From NCBI GenBank assembly GCA_947465645.1, contig CANIBQ010000059.1:1-31033 (forward strand): a DNA stretch of 31,033 bases. Direction: 5' to 3'. Shown one piece after another: positions 14,492 through 23,482 of the stretch (position 1 is the stretch's first letter; each line of letters opens with the position of its first letter). The DNA comes from Acidobacteriota bacterium (GTDB taxonomy: Bacteria > Acidobacteriota > Vicinamibacteria > Vicinamibacterales > UBA2999). The notes beneath the pieces were generated by a model. The model was not told the DNA's origin. It ran no database searches and was given only the letters and a program-made list of their open reading frames with translations. A program made the translations under genes and the position numbers.

Positions 14492-17400
14492 AACGCGAAC
14501 TTCACCGCCACCTGCGCGACGCGGGGATCACCCGCCGTCGTGATGATGCCGAAGCTTGCCGTGCCGACGACGGCGTTCGGATTCCCGAGCGGAGGGGTGT
14601 TCAGCAGGTTGAAGATCTCTCCGCGAACCTCGAGCACGCCGACAGATCTCAACGCAATCCGCCGAATCACCGCCACGTCCACGTTCCGGTACGACGGCCC
14701 ACGTACCGGGTTACGCGAGGCGTTGCCGAGGGTGAACTGCGGTGCGGCCGCGAACGCGCCTGTATCGAACCATCGCCCGGCACTGCGGTCAGCCGCCGGC
14801 AGCTCGGGGTCGCGCGAGAGGTTCGGACGCTGCGTGCCGAAGCCGGCGAACGCGTTGAAGTTGGTCGCCTGGGTGACGGCCACCGGGATACCTGATTGCA
14901 GCGTGACGATCCCGGCCAGCGTCCAGTTCGCCGCAGGCTCCCATATCGCCGACGACACGAAGAGGTGCGGGATGTCACCGGTCGAGTAGTCGCGCTCCCC
15001 TTTCCGGTTGAAGCCGTCGGCCACCGGCGCGTTGGTCACCGGCCCGGTCAGGATCGACGCATCGAAGACCGAAGAGGCATCGTCCATCAGCGTCGACCGC
15101 GTGTAGCTCGCGGTGTACGACAGGCGGCGCGAGAGCCGTCGCTCGATTCTCGCGGTCACTCCCTGGTAGAAGGAAGTGCCGACGTTGTTCCTGTACAGGC
15201 TGACCGTCGTGTACTCGGGAAACGGCTTGAGCAGTTGCGCGCGCGCGATCGTCGGGTCGCCGAGCGAAGAAGACCGCGGAACGACTCCGAAGTACGGGTT
15301 CGGCACTCGCTCGAGCAGCGCCGGACCCAGCGCAAGCTGCGCGACCGACAACTGGTTGATGTTGCTGTCGGGGATGCCCACGCGTGTGATCTTCGATCCG
15401 ACGTAGGCCACCTCCACGACGGTCGCAGGGCCCAGCGATCGCTGCGCCGAGAGGTTCCATTGCTGCACGTACCCGGAGCCGAGATCGCGATCGACCGCAA
15501 ACACACCTTGACCCAGGCCCGCTGACGGCGTGAGCGGGATCGGGAGCACCGTGGGCCCTTGTGCCAGCGTAAACGCGGGGGCGAGGTTGTCGATCGTCCG
15601 CTGCGAGACGGTCTGCAGAAACGGAAAGACCGGCGTCGTGAACGGCGTCGTGACCCCGGCCTGCTGGATCCAGACGAGCGCGTAACCGGCACTCAACACC
15701 GTGGCGTCGTCGAGCCGGCCGACCATCCCGAGCCGCGGACCGAGATTCAGCTTGTGGAGCCGGCGCGCGGCCCGTGGACGGCCGTCGCGGCCGAGAAACT
15801 CGAGCTGGCGCGTGTCCAGGTTGAAGACGGCCGCCTGGTCGTCCTTCTCGATCGACGGAAAGTTCAGCGTGTACCGCAGTCCTGGCGACAGCGTGAAGCG
15901 ATCGGACATCCTCCAGTCGTCCTGGACGAAATACTCCTGCACGTGGGCCCGGTTGCGAATCTGCCGTGGCTGCAGATCGATCGAGAACGATTGCACCTGC
16001 CCGAGCAGGAAGCTGGCGAGCGGCGTTCCCGTGTTCGCCGTTCCAGGAAGATCGCTGAAGAGCGCGCTGAATTGGTACAGACCGGCCGGCGATGGCGGCT
16101 GGACGATGTTCAGGCGCTCCCACCGCAGATCGAACCCCGTCTTGACGGTGTGGCGGCCGGCGACCCATGTCATCGTATCGGCCACCTGCGTCACGCTGGT
16201 GCCGAAGTCGGACTCGGTGTTCGGCGGCGAGCCAAGCTGCTGATACCCGGCGATCTGGAACGTTGGCAGGATGCCGCGGGCGTCCCGCGCCGCGGCCCTC
16301 GTGACGTCCCGCCGCGTGTCGCCGAACCGCACCTCGTTCATCCACTGGCCTGAGAACGCATGCTGGTAGCTGGAGGCGAGCCCCCAGGCGCGCGTCTCCT
16401 GCGGGCCGAGCGTGCCCGTCGTCACCCCGCTGCCGTCGGGGAGCGGCGTCACGGGAAGGAAGCGCCCGCGAAAGTGCGACACGCGCGCGAACACATGGTC
16501 CTGCGCGGCGCCGAGACGATGGTCCACGCGGGCGTCGAATTGATTCTGGTCGTCGGCTTCCGCGGCTGTCCGCCGGTAGTTGTTCGCGGTTCCCCCAGCG
16601 GTCGGCAACGGATACCGCTGCAGCAACGCGTCAGCCACCGGGTCGAATCGTGCGATCGGGATCGCGTTGGCCGAAAACGGCGCGCGCGTCACCGGGTCAT
16701 AGATGACCGGCGCGCGACCTCCGATCGGCTCGGTGAAGACCCCCTGCCGCTGCAACATCGTCGGCACGGTCGAGATCACCGTGCGTCCGATCGTCTGCCG
16801 CTGGCCCTGGTAGTCCACGAAGAAGAACGTGCGGTCCTGCACGATGGGGCCGCCGAGCGTGCCACCAAATTGATGGCGGCGAAACCGCGGCCTGGACGCG
16901 TCGGCCGGCGCGAAGAAGTTTCGTGCGTTGAGCCCTTCGTGCCTGGCGAACTCGAACAGGCTGCCGCGCAAGACGTTCGACCCCGCTTTGGTCGTGAGGT
17001 TGATGACCCCCCCGTTGAAGCGGCCGAACTCCGCCGGCGGACTGTTGCTTTCGATCTTGAACTCCTGGATCGCGTCGAGCACCGGAAAGATTGGCACCTG
17101 CCCTGGCTCAGGCTGGAGCACCGAGATGCCATCGAACAGGTATTCATTGGTGCGGGGTCGCCCGCCGTTGATGCGGGGAAACTGCGAGCCCGGCGGCAGC
17201 GCCACCCCAGGCGCCAGCGACGCAAGCGCCATGAAGCTGCGGCCGTTGAGCGGCAGTTGGACGACGCGCTCGTGATCGACCACGTGTCCCAGGCTCGCCG
17301 AGGCGTCGCGAAGGATCGGAGTCTCCGCGACAACCGTCACCAGCTCCGCTACGTCGCCGACGACGAGCGTCAGGTCGAGGCGCACCGTTTCACCCGTCCG

Positions 17401-17688
17401 CAGGGCGAGGGCCTCGCGCGTGATGGTTCGAAATCCCTGAAGCGTAACGGTGAGACGGTACGGCGATGGGCTCAGCCCGGAAAAGGCATAGAGCCCCGCA
17501 TCAGTCGAGACCGAGATCGCGGTGCGCCCGGAGTCGACGGCCGTCAGCGTCACCGTCGCGCCGGGCACTGCCGCGCCAAAGGGGTCTCGCACCATACCGG
17601 TCAGACCCGCCGCCCCAAGCTGCGCGGCAGGCGACACCCGAGGGACGAACATGCACAAGACGAGAATGGCGAACCACAGCCGCCGCAC
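14488..17688 (-). CDS. Oar-type TonB-dependent receptor-like outer-membrane protein
   Basis: 1066 residues. Signal peptide to about residue 22 (MRRLWFAILVLCMFVPRVSPAAQ), then a carboxypeptidase-regulatory-like domain at 28-110 (LTGMVRDPFGAAVPGATVTLT, GLYAFSGLSPSPYRLTV), a plug-like domain at about 115-240 (VVQLPLNGRSFMALASLAPGV, NEYLFDGISV, EFKIESNSPPAEFGRFNGGVINLTTKAGSN), and a long beta-barrel ending in VAVKFAF with the usual terminal Phe. This is the pattern of the large Oar-like proteins expanded in Acidobacteriota; they likely take up or bind large substrates or act in adhesion. The start is GTG at 17688, close behind a plausible promoter, giving a nearly leaderless transcript. It is monocistronic and diverges from the metallopeptidase-like gene. 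Confidence 0.85.
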   Translation of the reverse strand: MRRLWFAILVLCMFVPRVSPAAQLGAAGLTGMVRDPFGAAVPGATVTLTAVDSGRTAISVSTDAGLYAFSGLSPSPYRLTVTLQGFRTITREALALRTGETVRLDLTLVVGDVAELVTVVAETPILRDASASLGHVVDHERVVQLPLNGRSFMALASLAPGVALPPGSQFPRINGGRPRTNEYLFDGISVLQPEPGQVPIFPVLDAIQEFKIESNSPPAEFGRFNGGVINLTTKAGSNVLRGSLFEFARHEGLNARNFFAPADASRPRFRRHQFGGTLGGPIVQDRTFFFVDYQGQRQTIGRTVISTVPTMLQRQGVFTEPIGGRAPVIYDPVTRAPFSANAIPIARFDPVADALLQRYPLPTAGGTANNYRRTAAEADDQNQFDARVDHRLGAAQDHVFARVSHFRGRFLPVTPLPDGSGVTTGTLGPQETRAWGLASSYQHAFSGQWMNEVRFGDTRRDVTRAAARDARGILPTFQIAGYQQLGSPPNTESDFGTSVTQVADTMTWVAGRHTVKTGFDLRWERLNIVQPPSPAGLYQFSALFSDLPGTANTGTPLASFLLGQVQSFSIDLQPRQIRNRAHVQEYFVQDDWRMSDRFTLSPGLRYTLNFPSIEKDDQAAVFNLDTRQLEFLGRDGRPRAARRLHKLNLGPRLGMVGRLDDATVLSAGYALVWIQQAGVTTPFTTPVFPFLQTVSQRTIDNLAPAFTLAQGPTVLPIPLTPSAGLGQGVFAVDRDLGSGYVQQWNLSAQRSLGPATVVEVAYVGSKITRVGIPDSNINQLSVAQLALGPALLERVPNPYFGVVPRSSSLGDPTIARAQLLKPFPEYTTVSLYRNNVGTSFYQGVTARIERRLSRRLSYTASYTRSTLMDDASSVFDASILTGPVTNAPVADGFNRKGERDYSTGDIPHLFVSSAIWEPAANWTLAGIVTLQSGIPVAVTQATNFNAFAGFGTQRPNLSRDPELPAADRSAGRWFDTGAFAAAPQFTLGNASRNPVRGPSYRNVDVAVIRRIALRSVGVLEVRGEIFNLLNTPPLGNPNAVVGTASFGIITTAGDPRVAQVAVKFAF

Positions 17689-17699
17689 GGTTCGCTAAC

Positions 17700-17727
17700 T
17701 CTATATCCGGCCCGATACGTTAATCAA
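17700..17727 (-). promoter_or_regulatory. Putative promoter of the Oar-type gene
   Basis: On the minus strand TTGATT (17727-17722) and TATAGA (17705-17700) are separated by 16 bases. The -10 ends 11 bases before the GTG start, so a start site at the usual distance would leave only about 5 bases of leader. The whole divergent region 17689-17906 is clearly more AT-rich than its surroundings. Confidence 0.4.
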
Positions 17728-17878
17728 TTCGACCTGATTCGACTTATACAGGAGTTGTGTTGGGTTACGGCGGCCGCAGCCAGCGACGCAGCCAGCTTGC
17801 GACGAACTAACCGGCGACCCGGCCGACGAGGAAACCTGGGATGCTCGAGGTCGTAGATTCTCTTGAAATTTACACACA

Positions 17879-17895
17879 ATTAACATTACGTTAAT
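17879..17895. promoter_or_regulatory. Operator-like palindrome before the metallopeptidase-like gene
   Basis: A perfect inverted repeat, ATTAAC and GTTAAT with a 5-base spacer, 11 bases before the ATG at 17907. A TTGAAA at 17863-17868 could be a -35 element, which would place the palindrome over the -10 region, where a repressor would act. Binding protein unknown. Confidence 0.3.
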
Positions 17896-17906
17896 GCAAC
17901 TGTAAT

Positions 17907-18575
17907 ATGGACGTGGTTCTTAGAGCTGCGCTCGCCTCTTGCACCGTCGCGGCCATGCTGGCCGGCCAACCAGCCCCTGTGCACGCACAATCCTCGGACC
18001 AGCAAAACTCGCAACATCTTGAACACTCACCATTTACGACTGATAACGCTGCCCTGCAAGCGAGTCTGGATAGACTCGCCGCCCGGAGCGCGGCCTGGCG
18101 CCAGGCAGTCGACTTAGTTGGGAAAACTGGTCGCCGCGCGTACATCGTGACACCCAGCCGGGTGCGGGTGATCGACCCGCAAGACGGGGGAGTGAAATCG
18201 TTCGACAAGCGTGTTCTTGCGGAAGCGCTGCCCATCGCCGACGAAGACCTTCGGGTTGATTTGGTGATCGTGGTCGTGAATCTGGCACTGCTCGAGGAGG
18301 CGCACAGGTACCAGCGGCTGATGATGGACTTCGAGGCGGATCTCGATCGCATCCTGGCGCACGAGATTTTCGGACACGCCGTTCCGTACCTACTCGCCGG
18401 ACACATGTCCGGAAAGTGTCCCGATCCTTTATCTGGTCAGCCCGCGGCTGAATCGTGCGCCATCCAACGCGAGAACGAGGTCCGCGCCCAATCAGGCCTC
18501 GGCCGCCGTACGGAGTATGGGCTCGAAGGCCTCGCGATTGTTCGCACCTTTGGCCACCGTCAAGTTCGCCACTAG
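17907..18575 (+). CDS. Secreted metallopeptidase-like protein with an HExxxH motif
   Basis: 222 residues. Signal peptide MDVVLRAALASCTVAAMLAGQPAPVHAQ. The centre contains ILAHEIFGHAVPYLLAG, with His152, Glu153 and His157, so the two histidines are one residue farther apart than in a standard HExxH zincin. Downstream, RENEVRAQSGLGRRTEYG (about 188-205) resembles the E-N-x-x-R...R-x-x-Y segment that follows the zinc helix in NleD/M91-like peptidases and supplies a candidate third ligand, Glu189. Function is therefore a possible zinc protease or an inactive relative. No ribosome site is seen. The TAG stop overlaps the convergent lipoprotein stop in a shared CTAG. Confidence 0.55.
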   Translation: MDVVLRAALASCTVAAMLAGQPAPVHAQSSDQQNSQHLEHSPFTTDNAALQASLDRLAARSAAWRQAVDLVGKTGRRAYIVTPSRVRVIDPQDGGVKSFDKRVLAEALPIADEDLRVDLVIVVVNLALLEEAHRYQRLMMDFEADLDRILAHEIFGHAVPYLLAGHMSGKCPDPLSGQPAAESCAIQRENEVRAQSGLGRRTEYGLEGLAIVRTFGHRQVRH

Positions 18576-19069
18576 TCGTCAACGACGAAGCTGAAGACCT
18601 TCCACGCACCATCTTTTTCGAGCATCGACCCGGAGACGCGCAGGTCCATCTCCGCACCGGACGCGTCGCGCACGCGGAAGGTCGCCGCGCGGCGCACATC
18701 GTAGCTGGCGTATTTGGTCTCGCCGTCAAACGCCACGTCAATGAGGGTGTACGTCCGGCCTCCGTGGGCCTGGAGCAGCGCCGTCAGCGCCCCGTCGCTC
18801 TTCTGGTGCAGATCGCCCCACACGTAGGAGAACGGCAGGTTTCGCTCGGGACGCGCCGCGGGCAGGTCCGGCCAGACGTGATAGCGGAACTCCTGCTCGT
18901 TGAGCGCCAACGCCTCGAGCGCCATGCGATCCCCACGCGCAACCGCGTCAAGCACGGCTGTCGCCAGGGCTTCAGGAGAGTTACGCGTATTCGCCAGCGG
19001 TACCGGCGAGTCGCACGCGGTGCCGGCGAGCAGCACCACCAGACCCGTTGCGAGCGCTGTTCGGTTCAT
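18572..19069 (-). CDS. Putative lipoprotein, unknown function
   Basis: 165 residues from the ATG at 19069, which is preceded by AGGAG at 5 bases; the open frame extends to 19126 but that part overlaps a terminator. A lipobox-like LAGTAC (Cys19) suggests lipid attachment. The mature domain starts with a helical SPEALATAVLDAVARGDRMALEALALNEQEFRYHVWPDLPA and ends in strands (ATFRVRDASGAEMDLRVSGSMLEKDGAWKVFSFVVDD), an NTF2-like or similar alpha/beta fold with a typical 'GAWKVFSFV' ending. I do not recognise the family. It follows the TonB receptor/beta-helix pair on the same strand but is separated from it by a strong hairpin. Confidence 0.6.
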   Translation of the reverse strand: MNRTALATGLVVLLAGTACDSPVPLANTRNSPEALATAVLDAVARGDRMALEALALNEQEFRYHVWPDLPAARPERNLPFSYVWGDLHQKSDGALTALLQAHGGRTYTLIDVAFDGETKYASYDVRRAATFRVRDASGAEMDLRVSGSMLEKDGAWKVFSFVVDD

Positions 19070-19087
19070 CCGGCTCCTAGCGTACAC

Positions 19088-19120
19088 AACAACGGCGGGC
19101 CCCTGAGGACCCGCCGTGTT
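19088..19120 (-). terminator. Terminator of the receptor/beta-helix operon
   Basis: An 8-bp GC-rich stem (ACGGCGGG against CCCGCCGT) extended by three more pairs past a bulge, followed on the minus strand by a T-rich stretch (TTGTTGTG). It lies 31 bases after the beta-helix gene stop and before the lipoprotein start. Confidence 0.6.
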
Positions 19121-19150
19121 GAACAATTCTACGGTTGCGACCGGCAGGAC

Positions 19151-20482
19151 CTAGTTCTGCGGGAACGACGTCCAGCCGTCCATCCAGTTGGCGGCCGGCG
19201 CCGGAGCCACGGCCCCGATGTAGGTGACGGCGTCGAAGAAACCGTCGTTCGGCGGCTGAATCGGCGCCAGTTGACCGCCGGCCAGCGTGGCGATGCCGCT
19301 TGGCTGGAAGTTCGGCGCCGCGTGGTTCGAGCAGGCTGTGGTGGACACTCCCGGCTCCACGCCGACGCGGACGTTCGGAAAGCGGCCGTTGTTGATGTAG
19401 GTCATGACGCTGGCGTGCATGTTCGTCGGCATGCCCCATGCGACGCCCGCACCCATCTGTGACGTGCCGTTGTCGATCTGTCCGGTGGTCGCGGTGTTGG
19501 TGGTCTCGATCTGGAAGCCCACCGTCTTGAACCCGGTGATCAGGAAGTTCCGGATCGTGAAGGCCGTGCCGCGGCGGAGGTTGGCGGCACGCGGGCTCTC
19601 ACCGCCCTCGTTCCGATCGGGATCGCCGCATGCCGTGATGTTGTAGATCTGCGGGTTCGATCGGGGCAGCGCGTTGTTATTGAACTCGTTGTCGTCCGCC
19701 TCGATCCCATTGTCCGCGTCGTCTCCGCGCTGTGTGATGGCGGCGAACTGCACGCGGCCGGTCCAGCCGAAGGTCCAATCGAGGCTGTCGTCGGCGGCGT
19801 TGGACATCACGATGTACTTGGCATCCACGGTGCCGCCGAACCACTCCAACGCGTCGTCGCGGCTCATGTGCGCCTGGACGTGGTCCACCTGGGTTGCACG
19901 GCCGACGCCCTGGAAGGCGATGCCGTTCAGTTCGTTGTCTGGGCTGAACTCGACACCGGAAAATTCCACTCGGACGTATCGAAGGATGCCGCTGTTGTCG
20001 TTCGGATCTGTTCCGCCGTAAACGCCGGTATCGCCTTCGCCGGCGCCCTCGCCGCCTTCCAGGTTGACCGGCGCGCGGCCGTTGATGATCAGGCCTCCCC
20101 AGTCGCCGCGATTCCGCCGCCCGATCGGCTGGTCGCTCGTGAAGACGATCGGCTGCGCCGCCGTGCCGACGGCGTTCAGGCGGCCACCGCGAAGCACAAT
20201 CAACGTGCCGACGCTTCCAGCCTCACCGATGACCCTGGTGCCGGCCTGGATGTTCAGCGTGCCACCCTGACGGACGAACACCGCGCCGCGCAGGACGTAA
20301 TAGTTGGTGTTCACCCACGTCTCCGCGCCGGTGATCTCGCCGGTCACGACGACCACCGGCTTGTCGATGCCGGGCACGTTCACCGGCGGCGCCTGCTCGG
20401 ACGACACCTTCACGGCGGGCACGGCGGCCAGCAGGCCGGCCACAAGCGCGCACGTAGCGATTTTCTTCAGGTACTGACCCAT
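19151..20482 (-). CDS. Secreted parallel beta-helix protein, partner of the TonB receptor
   Basis: 443 residues from the ATG at 20482, with AGGAG about 12 bases upstream; an in-frame ATG at 20506 lacks a ribosome site. Signal peptide MGQYLKKIATCALVAGLLAAVPA. The mature protein begins VVVTGEITGAETWVNTNYYVLRGAVFVRQGGTLNIQAGTRVIGE, a pattern of short strands and turns repeated along the chain (LIVLRGGRLNAVGTAAQPIVFTS; LRYVRVEFSGVEF; IRNFLITGF), typical of a right-handed beta-helix. Acidic loops (DDADNGIEADDNEF) could bind calcium or ligand. It lies 38 bases after the TonB receptor gene in the same transcript. Similar proteins recur beside receptors of this type; I infer a surface substrate-capture role, possibly for a phosphorylated compound given the promoter. 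Confidence 0.7.
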   Translation of the reverse strand: MGQYLKKIATCALVAGLLAAVPAVKVSSEQAPPVNVPGIDKPVVVVTGEITGAETWVNTNYYVLRGAVFVRQGGTLNIQAGTRVIGEAGSVGTLIVLRGGRLNAVGTAAQPIVFTSDQPIGRRNRGDWGGLIINGRAPVNLEGGEGAGEGDTGVYGGTDPNDNSGILRYVRVEFSGVEFSPDNELNGIAFQGVGRATQVDHVQAHMSRDDALEWFGGTVDAKYIVMSNAADDSLDWTFGWTGRVQFAAITQRGDDADNGIEADDNEFNNNALPRSNPQIYNITACGDPDRNEGGESPRAANLRRGTAFTIRNFLITGFKTVGFQIETTNTATTGQIDNGTSQMGAGVAWGMPTNMHASVMTYINNGRFPNVRVGVEPGVSTTACSNHAAPNFQPSGIATLAGGQLAPIQPPNDGFFDAVTYIGAVAPAPAANWMDGWTSFPQN

Positions 20483-20520
20483 GATTTCCAGTCTGCTCCT
20501 CTGCATGATTGACGTAGGGC

Positions 20521-23355
20521 TTAGAACGCGCTGAAGCCGACCGACAGCGCGATGGTGCGACCCATCTTGAAGAGACGCTGCGTCTCGGTGGTGTCGAGCG
20601 TCTGCGTGAACAGGTACCCGCTGTCGGTCAGGTTCTCCAGCGTCAGCCGGATGCCGAGACCGCGGACGCGCTGCGCGAACACCAGGTCGAGCGCCCCGCG
20701 GCCTTGTTCGATGATGTCCGGCGCCTGGTTCGCTCCCACATCCGAGATGCGGTCGCCGAAGTAGTTGAAGAGCAGGCGCGTCGAGAATCCGCCCGCGGCG
20801 AACTCAGTCGTCACGTTGAAGAGGTTCTTCGACTGGCCCGCGAGCGGGCGCTCACTCGACGTCTGCACGGTCTGCTGCGCCGGCAGCAGGGTGATCTTCG
20901 AGTCCACGAACGTGTAGTTGGCATTCACGAAGACGTTCTTCGTGAGCTGGTGCCCCGCTTCGAGCTCGAGTCCGAAGTTCGTGGCGTGGTCCGAGTTCTG
21001 GAAGGTCACGATCGGGTTGGCCGCCGCGATGACGACACGCTCGATCGGCTTGTCGAAGTACTTGTAGAAGACGCTCGTGGCCAACACGCTCCGGCCGCCG
21101 GTGAACATCTCCCACCGGCCATCCACGTTCTGGATCAAGGCGCGATCGAGATTCGGGTTTCCCCTCACCGCGCGGTTGCCGACGACGTCGGTGAATTCGA
21201 ACTCGGCCAGCTCGCGGAACTCCGGCCGGTTGACCGTGGTGCTGTAGCTCAGGCGGATGTTCGACTGGCTGCTCACCGACTGCACGAAGTTGATGGCGGG
21301 AAAGACGTCGGTGTTCTTGTTGACCGCCTGAATCTGGCGGACGAACAGCCCGAATGGATCCTGGGTCGTGACCGTCTGGTCGAACTGTTCGACCCGGGCG
21401 CCGCCGATCAGACGCGTGCGCGCCGACAGCGCGATGTCAACCATGCCGTAGCCGGCGGTCGTCTGCTGGTCGCCAGCGTAGGCGTCAACCGGACGCGTCT
21501 CTTCGTTGAACCGGAAGGCCGTGCCGATATTGCTCGACACGAACAACTGCTCCGGCTCGAGCAGCGGGTTGAACAGCAGGTTGCCGGCGTCCGCCTTCTG
21601 GGTCGTAATCGGAATGAAGTGGAAGCGGCGCGACCGGAAGTCACGCGTCCGATCGACGTAGTTCAACCCGAACTTGTACTGCGTCGGACGTCCGCCGGCG
21701 GCGCTCGTGATGCTCCAGTTCATCGACGCGTCCAGCGTCTCGTCGTTCAGCTCGTTGAACATGCGGAAGCCGCTCTGCGACTCGTCGGCGTACGTGAACG
21801 GCACCGTGGCCGCGCTGCCGAGCAGCCGTTCGTAGAGTGTCTCGCGCAGGTCCGGTTCATCACGGGTGGCACGCGCCGAGTTGACGCGCCAGTCGAACCG
21901 GCTGTTGGACAGGCCCTGGAAGAAGTGCTCGCCGCCCACGGCGTTCGACATCAGACCTTCTTCGATGAACTGGAGCCGGCTGTTCTGGTATTCCCGGGCG
22001 TTGTCGAGGTTCTCTCCTTGGAAGGTCCGTCCCTCATCGCGACCGCTGTGGGTATAGAAGTTCTCGACTGAGATCCGCTGGCTCGGTCTGAACTGGTACG
22101 ACAGGTTCCCGATAGCCCCGAGCTGCGCCTTCTGGGTGCCGGTCCGCATGTGGTAGTCGCTGGTCGCCTCGAGATCGCCGTCACCGGCGATGCGGAAGAA
22201 GCGGCGGTCTTCTTCGACGAACTGCTCCTTGTAGGAGTGGGTCACGCTCGTCACGACGCCCAGATTCCCGAACCGGTTGCCGAACGTGCCGCTCCAGTTC
22301 TGCCCTGGCTTGGCGCTCTTGTTGACTGGCCGCCACTGGTTTTCGAGTGTCTTTCCGAACGCGGTGATCTCGTCCGGCGAGTACCCCACATTGGGGGTGT
22401 AGATGCCCTGACGGACGATCTTGCTGTCGGGTATGCCTCCCGGCAACGCGCGCGCGCCGTCATCAAACCCCCAGACATCCCGCTTGCCGAGCGAGCTCAT
22501 CGGGATGTCCTTGCCGGTCGCGGTCGTGAAGTAGCTGATGCCGTAGGAAAAATCGACGACAGGGTTGCTCGGCAGCTTCAGCGGGACGATCTGGACGAGC
22601 CCTCCCGCGAATTCGGCGGAATGGTCTGGCGAATACGACTTGTTGACCTGCACGCTGTCGATCAGGCCGCTCGGAAACATGTCCAGTGGAACGACCTTCT
22701 TGTCGGGCTCCGTGGTCGGCAGCACCGACCCCGACAGGGTCGTGTTGCTGTAGCGCTCCCCAAGACCACGGACGAACACGAACTGGTTGTCAACCAGCGA
22801 GAGACCCGTGACGCGCGACATGGCCGCAGCGGCGTCGGAGTCGCCGTTGCTCTTCATCTCCTGGGCGCCGACGTTGTCGGTGATGACGGGCGCCGACCGG
22901 CGTTCGATGAGCTGCGCCTCGACCGACGAGGTTTCCACGTTGACCGCCTGGGCGACAACGGTCACCGTCTCGGAGAATCGCGTCATCGTGAGGCCGACAT
23001 CCGCCGTCAGTGTCCGCTCGTTGCCAGCGGTCACGTCCAACAGCCTTTCCTGATAGCCCTCCATGACGACCTTGAGTTGGTGCTTGCCTGAAGGCAGGTC
23101 GAGCACGTACCGGCCGTCCACGTCCGTATAGACGACCCGCGTGGTGCCCACGACTTCCACGGGGACTCCCGGAAGCGGGATGGCGTTGGTCTCGTCACGC
23201 ACGACGCCGACGACGCGAACCGTTTGGGCGGAAGGGCGTGGCGGCGCGACCTGCGCGCCGTCCTGCGCCGCTGCCGTGATGGCCGCGAGCGGCCCCGCGA
23301 TCAGGACGATGGCCGGCAGGGCCAGCGTGCGCAGCGCCTTCAATGTCTTTCGCAT
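20521..23355 (-). CDS. TonB-dependent receptor
   Basis: 944 residues. Signal peptide about 1-30 (LALPAIVLIAGPLAAITAAAQ), carboxypeptidase-regulatory-like domain about 45-125 (VVGVVRDETNAIPLPGVPVEVVG, DGRYVLDLPSGKHQLKVVMEGYQE), plug about 145-265 (RRSAPVITDNVGAQEMKSNG, FVFVRGLGERYSNTTLSGSVLP, VNKSYSPDHSAEFAGGLVQIVP) and a beta-barrel to the terminal Phe. Unlike the two Oar-type proteins here, the plug keeps the classical receptor motifs, so active uptake through the outer membrane with TonB is likely. The ATG at 23355 has GGAGGAG 9 bases upstream. Upstream lies a Pho-box-like promoter, and downstream the beta-helix partner gene. I infer uptake of a phosphorus source; the substrate is not visible. 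Confidence 0.85.
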   Translation of the reverse strand: MRKTLKALRTLALPAIVLIAGPLAAITAAAQDGAQVAPPRPSAQTVRVVGVVRDETNAIPLPGVPVEVVGTTRVVYTDVDGRYVLDLPSGKHQLKVVMEGYQERLLDVTAGNERTLTADVGLTMTRFSETVTVVAQAVNVETSSVEAQLIERRSAPVITDNVGAQEMKSNGDSDAAAAMSRVTGLSLVDNQFVFVRGLGERYSNTTLSGSVLPTTEPDKKVVPLDMFPSGLIDSVQVNKSYSPDHSAEFAGGLVQIVPLKLPSNPVVDFSYGISYFTTATGKDIPMSSLGKRDVWGFDDGARALPGGIPDSKIVRQGIYTPNVGYSPDEITAFGKTLENQWRPVNKSAKPGQNWSGTFGNRFGNLGVVTSVTHSYKEQFVEEDRRFFRIAGDGDLEATSDYHMRTGTQKAQLGAIGNLSYQFRPSQRISVENFYTHSGRDEGRTFQGENLDNAREYQNSRLQFIEEGLMSNAVGGEHFFQGLSNSRFDWRVNSARATRDEPDLRETLYERLLGSAATVPFTYADESQSGFRMFNELNDETLDASMNWSITSAAGGRPTQYKFGLNYVDRTRDFRSRRFHFIPITTQKADAGNLLFNPLLEPEQLFVSSNIGTAFRFNEETRPVDAYAGDQQTTAGYGMVDIALSARTRLIGGARVEQFDQTVTTQDPFGLFVRQIQAVNKNTDVFPAINFVQSVSSQSNIRLSYSTTVNRPEFRELAEFEFTDVVGNRAVRGNPNLDRALIQNVDGRWEMFTGGRSVLATSVFYKYFDKPIERVVIAAANPIVTFQNSDHATNFGLELEAGHQLTKNVFVNANYTFVDSKITLLPAQQTVQTSSERPLAGQSKNLFNVTTEFAAGGFSTRLLFNYFGDRISDVGANQAPDIIEQGRGALDLVFAQRVRGLGIRLTLENLTDSGYLFTQTLDTTETQRLFKMGRTIALSVGFSAF

Positions 23356-23412
23356 GTGTCGAAAACTCCTCCGCGGATGTGATGAAGCCCGGCTGTTCCG
23401 GACGCTTGATTG

Positions 23413-23446
23413 AGTTTAGGAGGGGGGTGTAACGAAATCGTGACGG
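23413..23446 (-). promoter_or_regulatory. Pho-box-like promoter of the TonB receptor operon
   Basis: On the minus strand CCGTCAC-GATT-TCGTTAC forms two 7-base units in an 11-base phase, as in the PhoB box (consensus CTGTCAT-AAAT-CTGTCAC). Exactly 10 bases after the second unit comes TAAACT (23418-23413), a 4-of-6 match to the -10 hexamer and the same spacing as in E. coli phoA. The box replaces the -35 element, as PhoB-dependent promoters do. Confidence 0.5.
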
Positions 23447-23482
23447 GTGAGGATCCAAGGGGTTAAAGATCAAGAATCAGGT

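Noticed and set aside
19070..19126. N-terminal extension of the lipoprotein gene to 19126
   Set aside because: It runs through a strong terminator hairpin and would destroy the signal peptide; AGGAG precedes the ATG at 19069.
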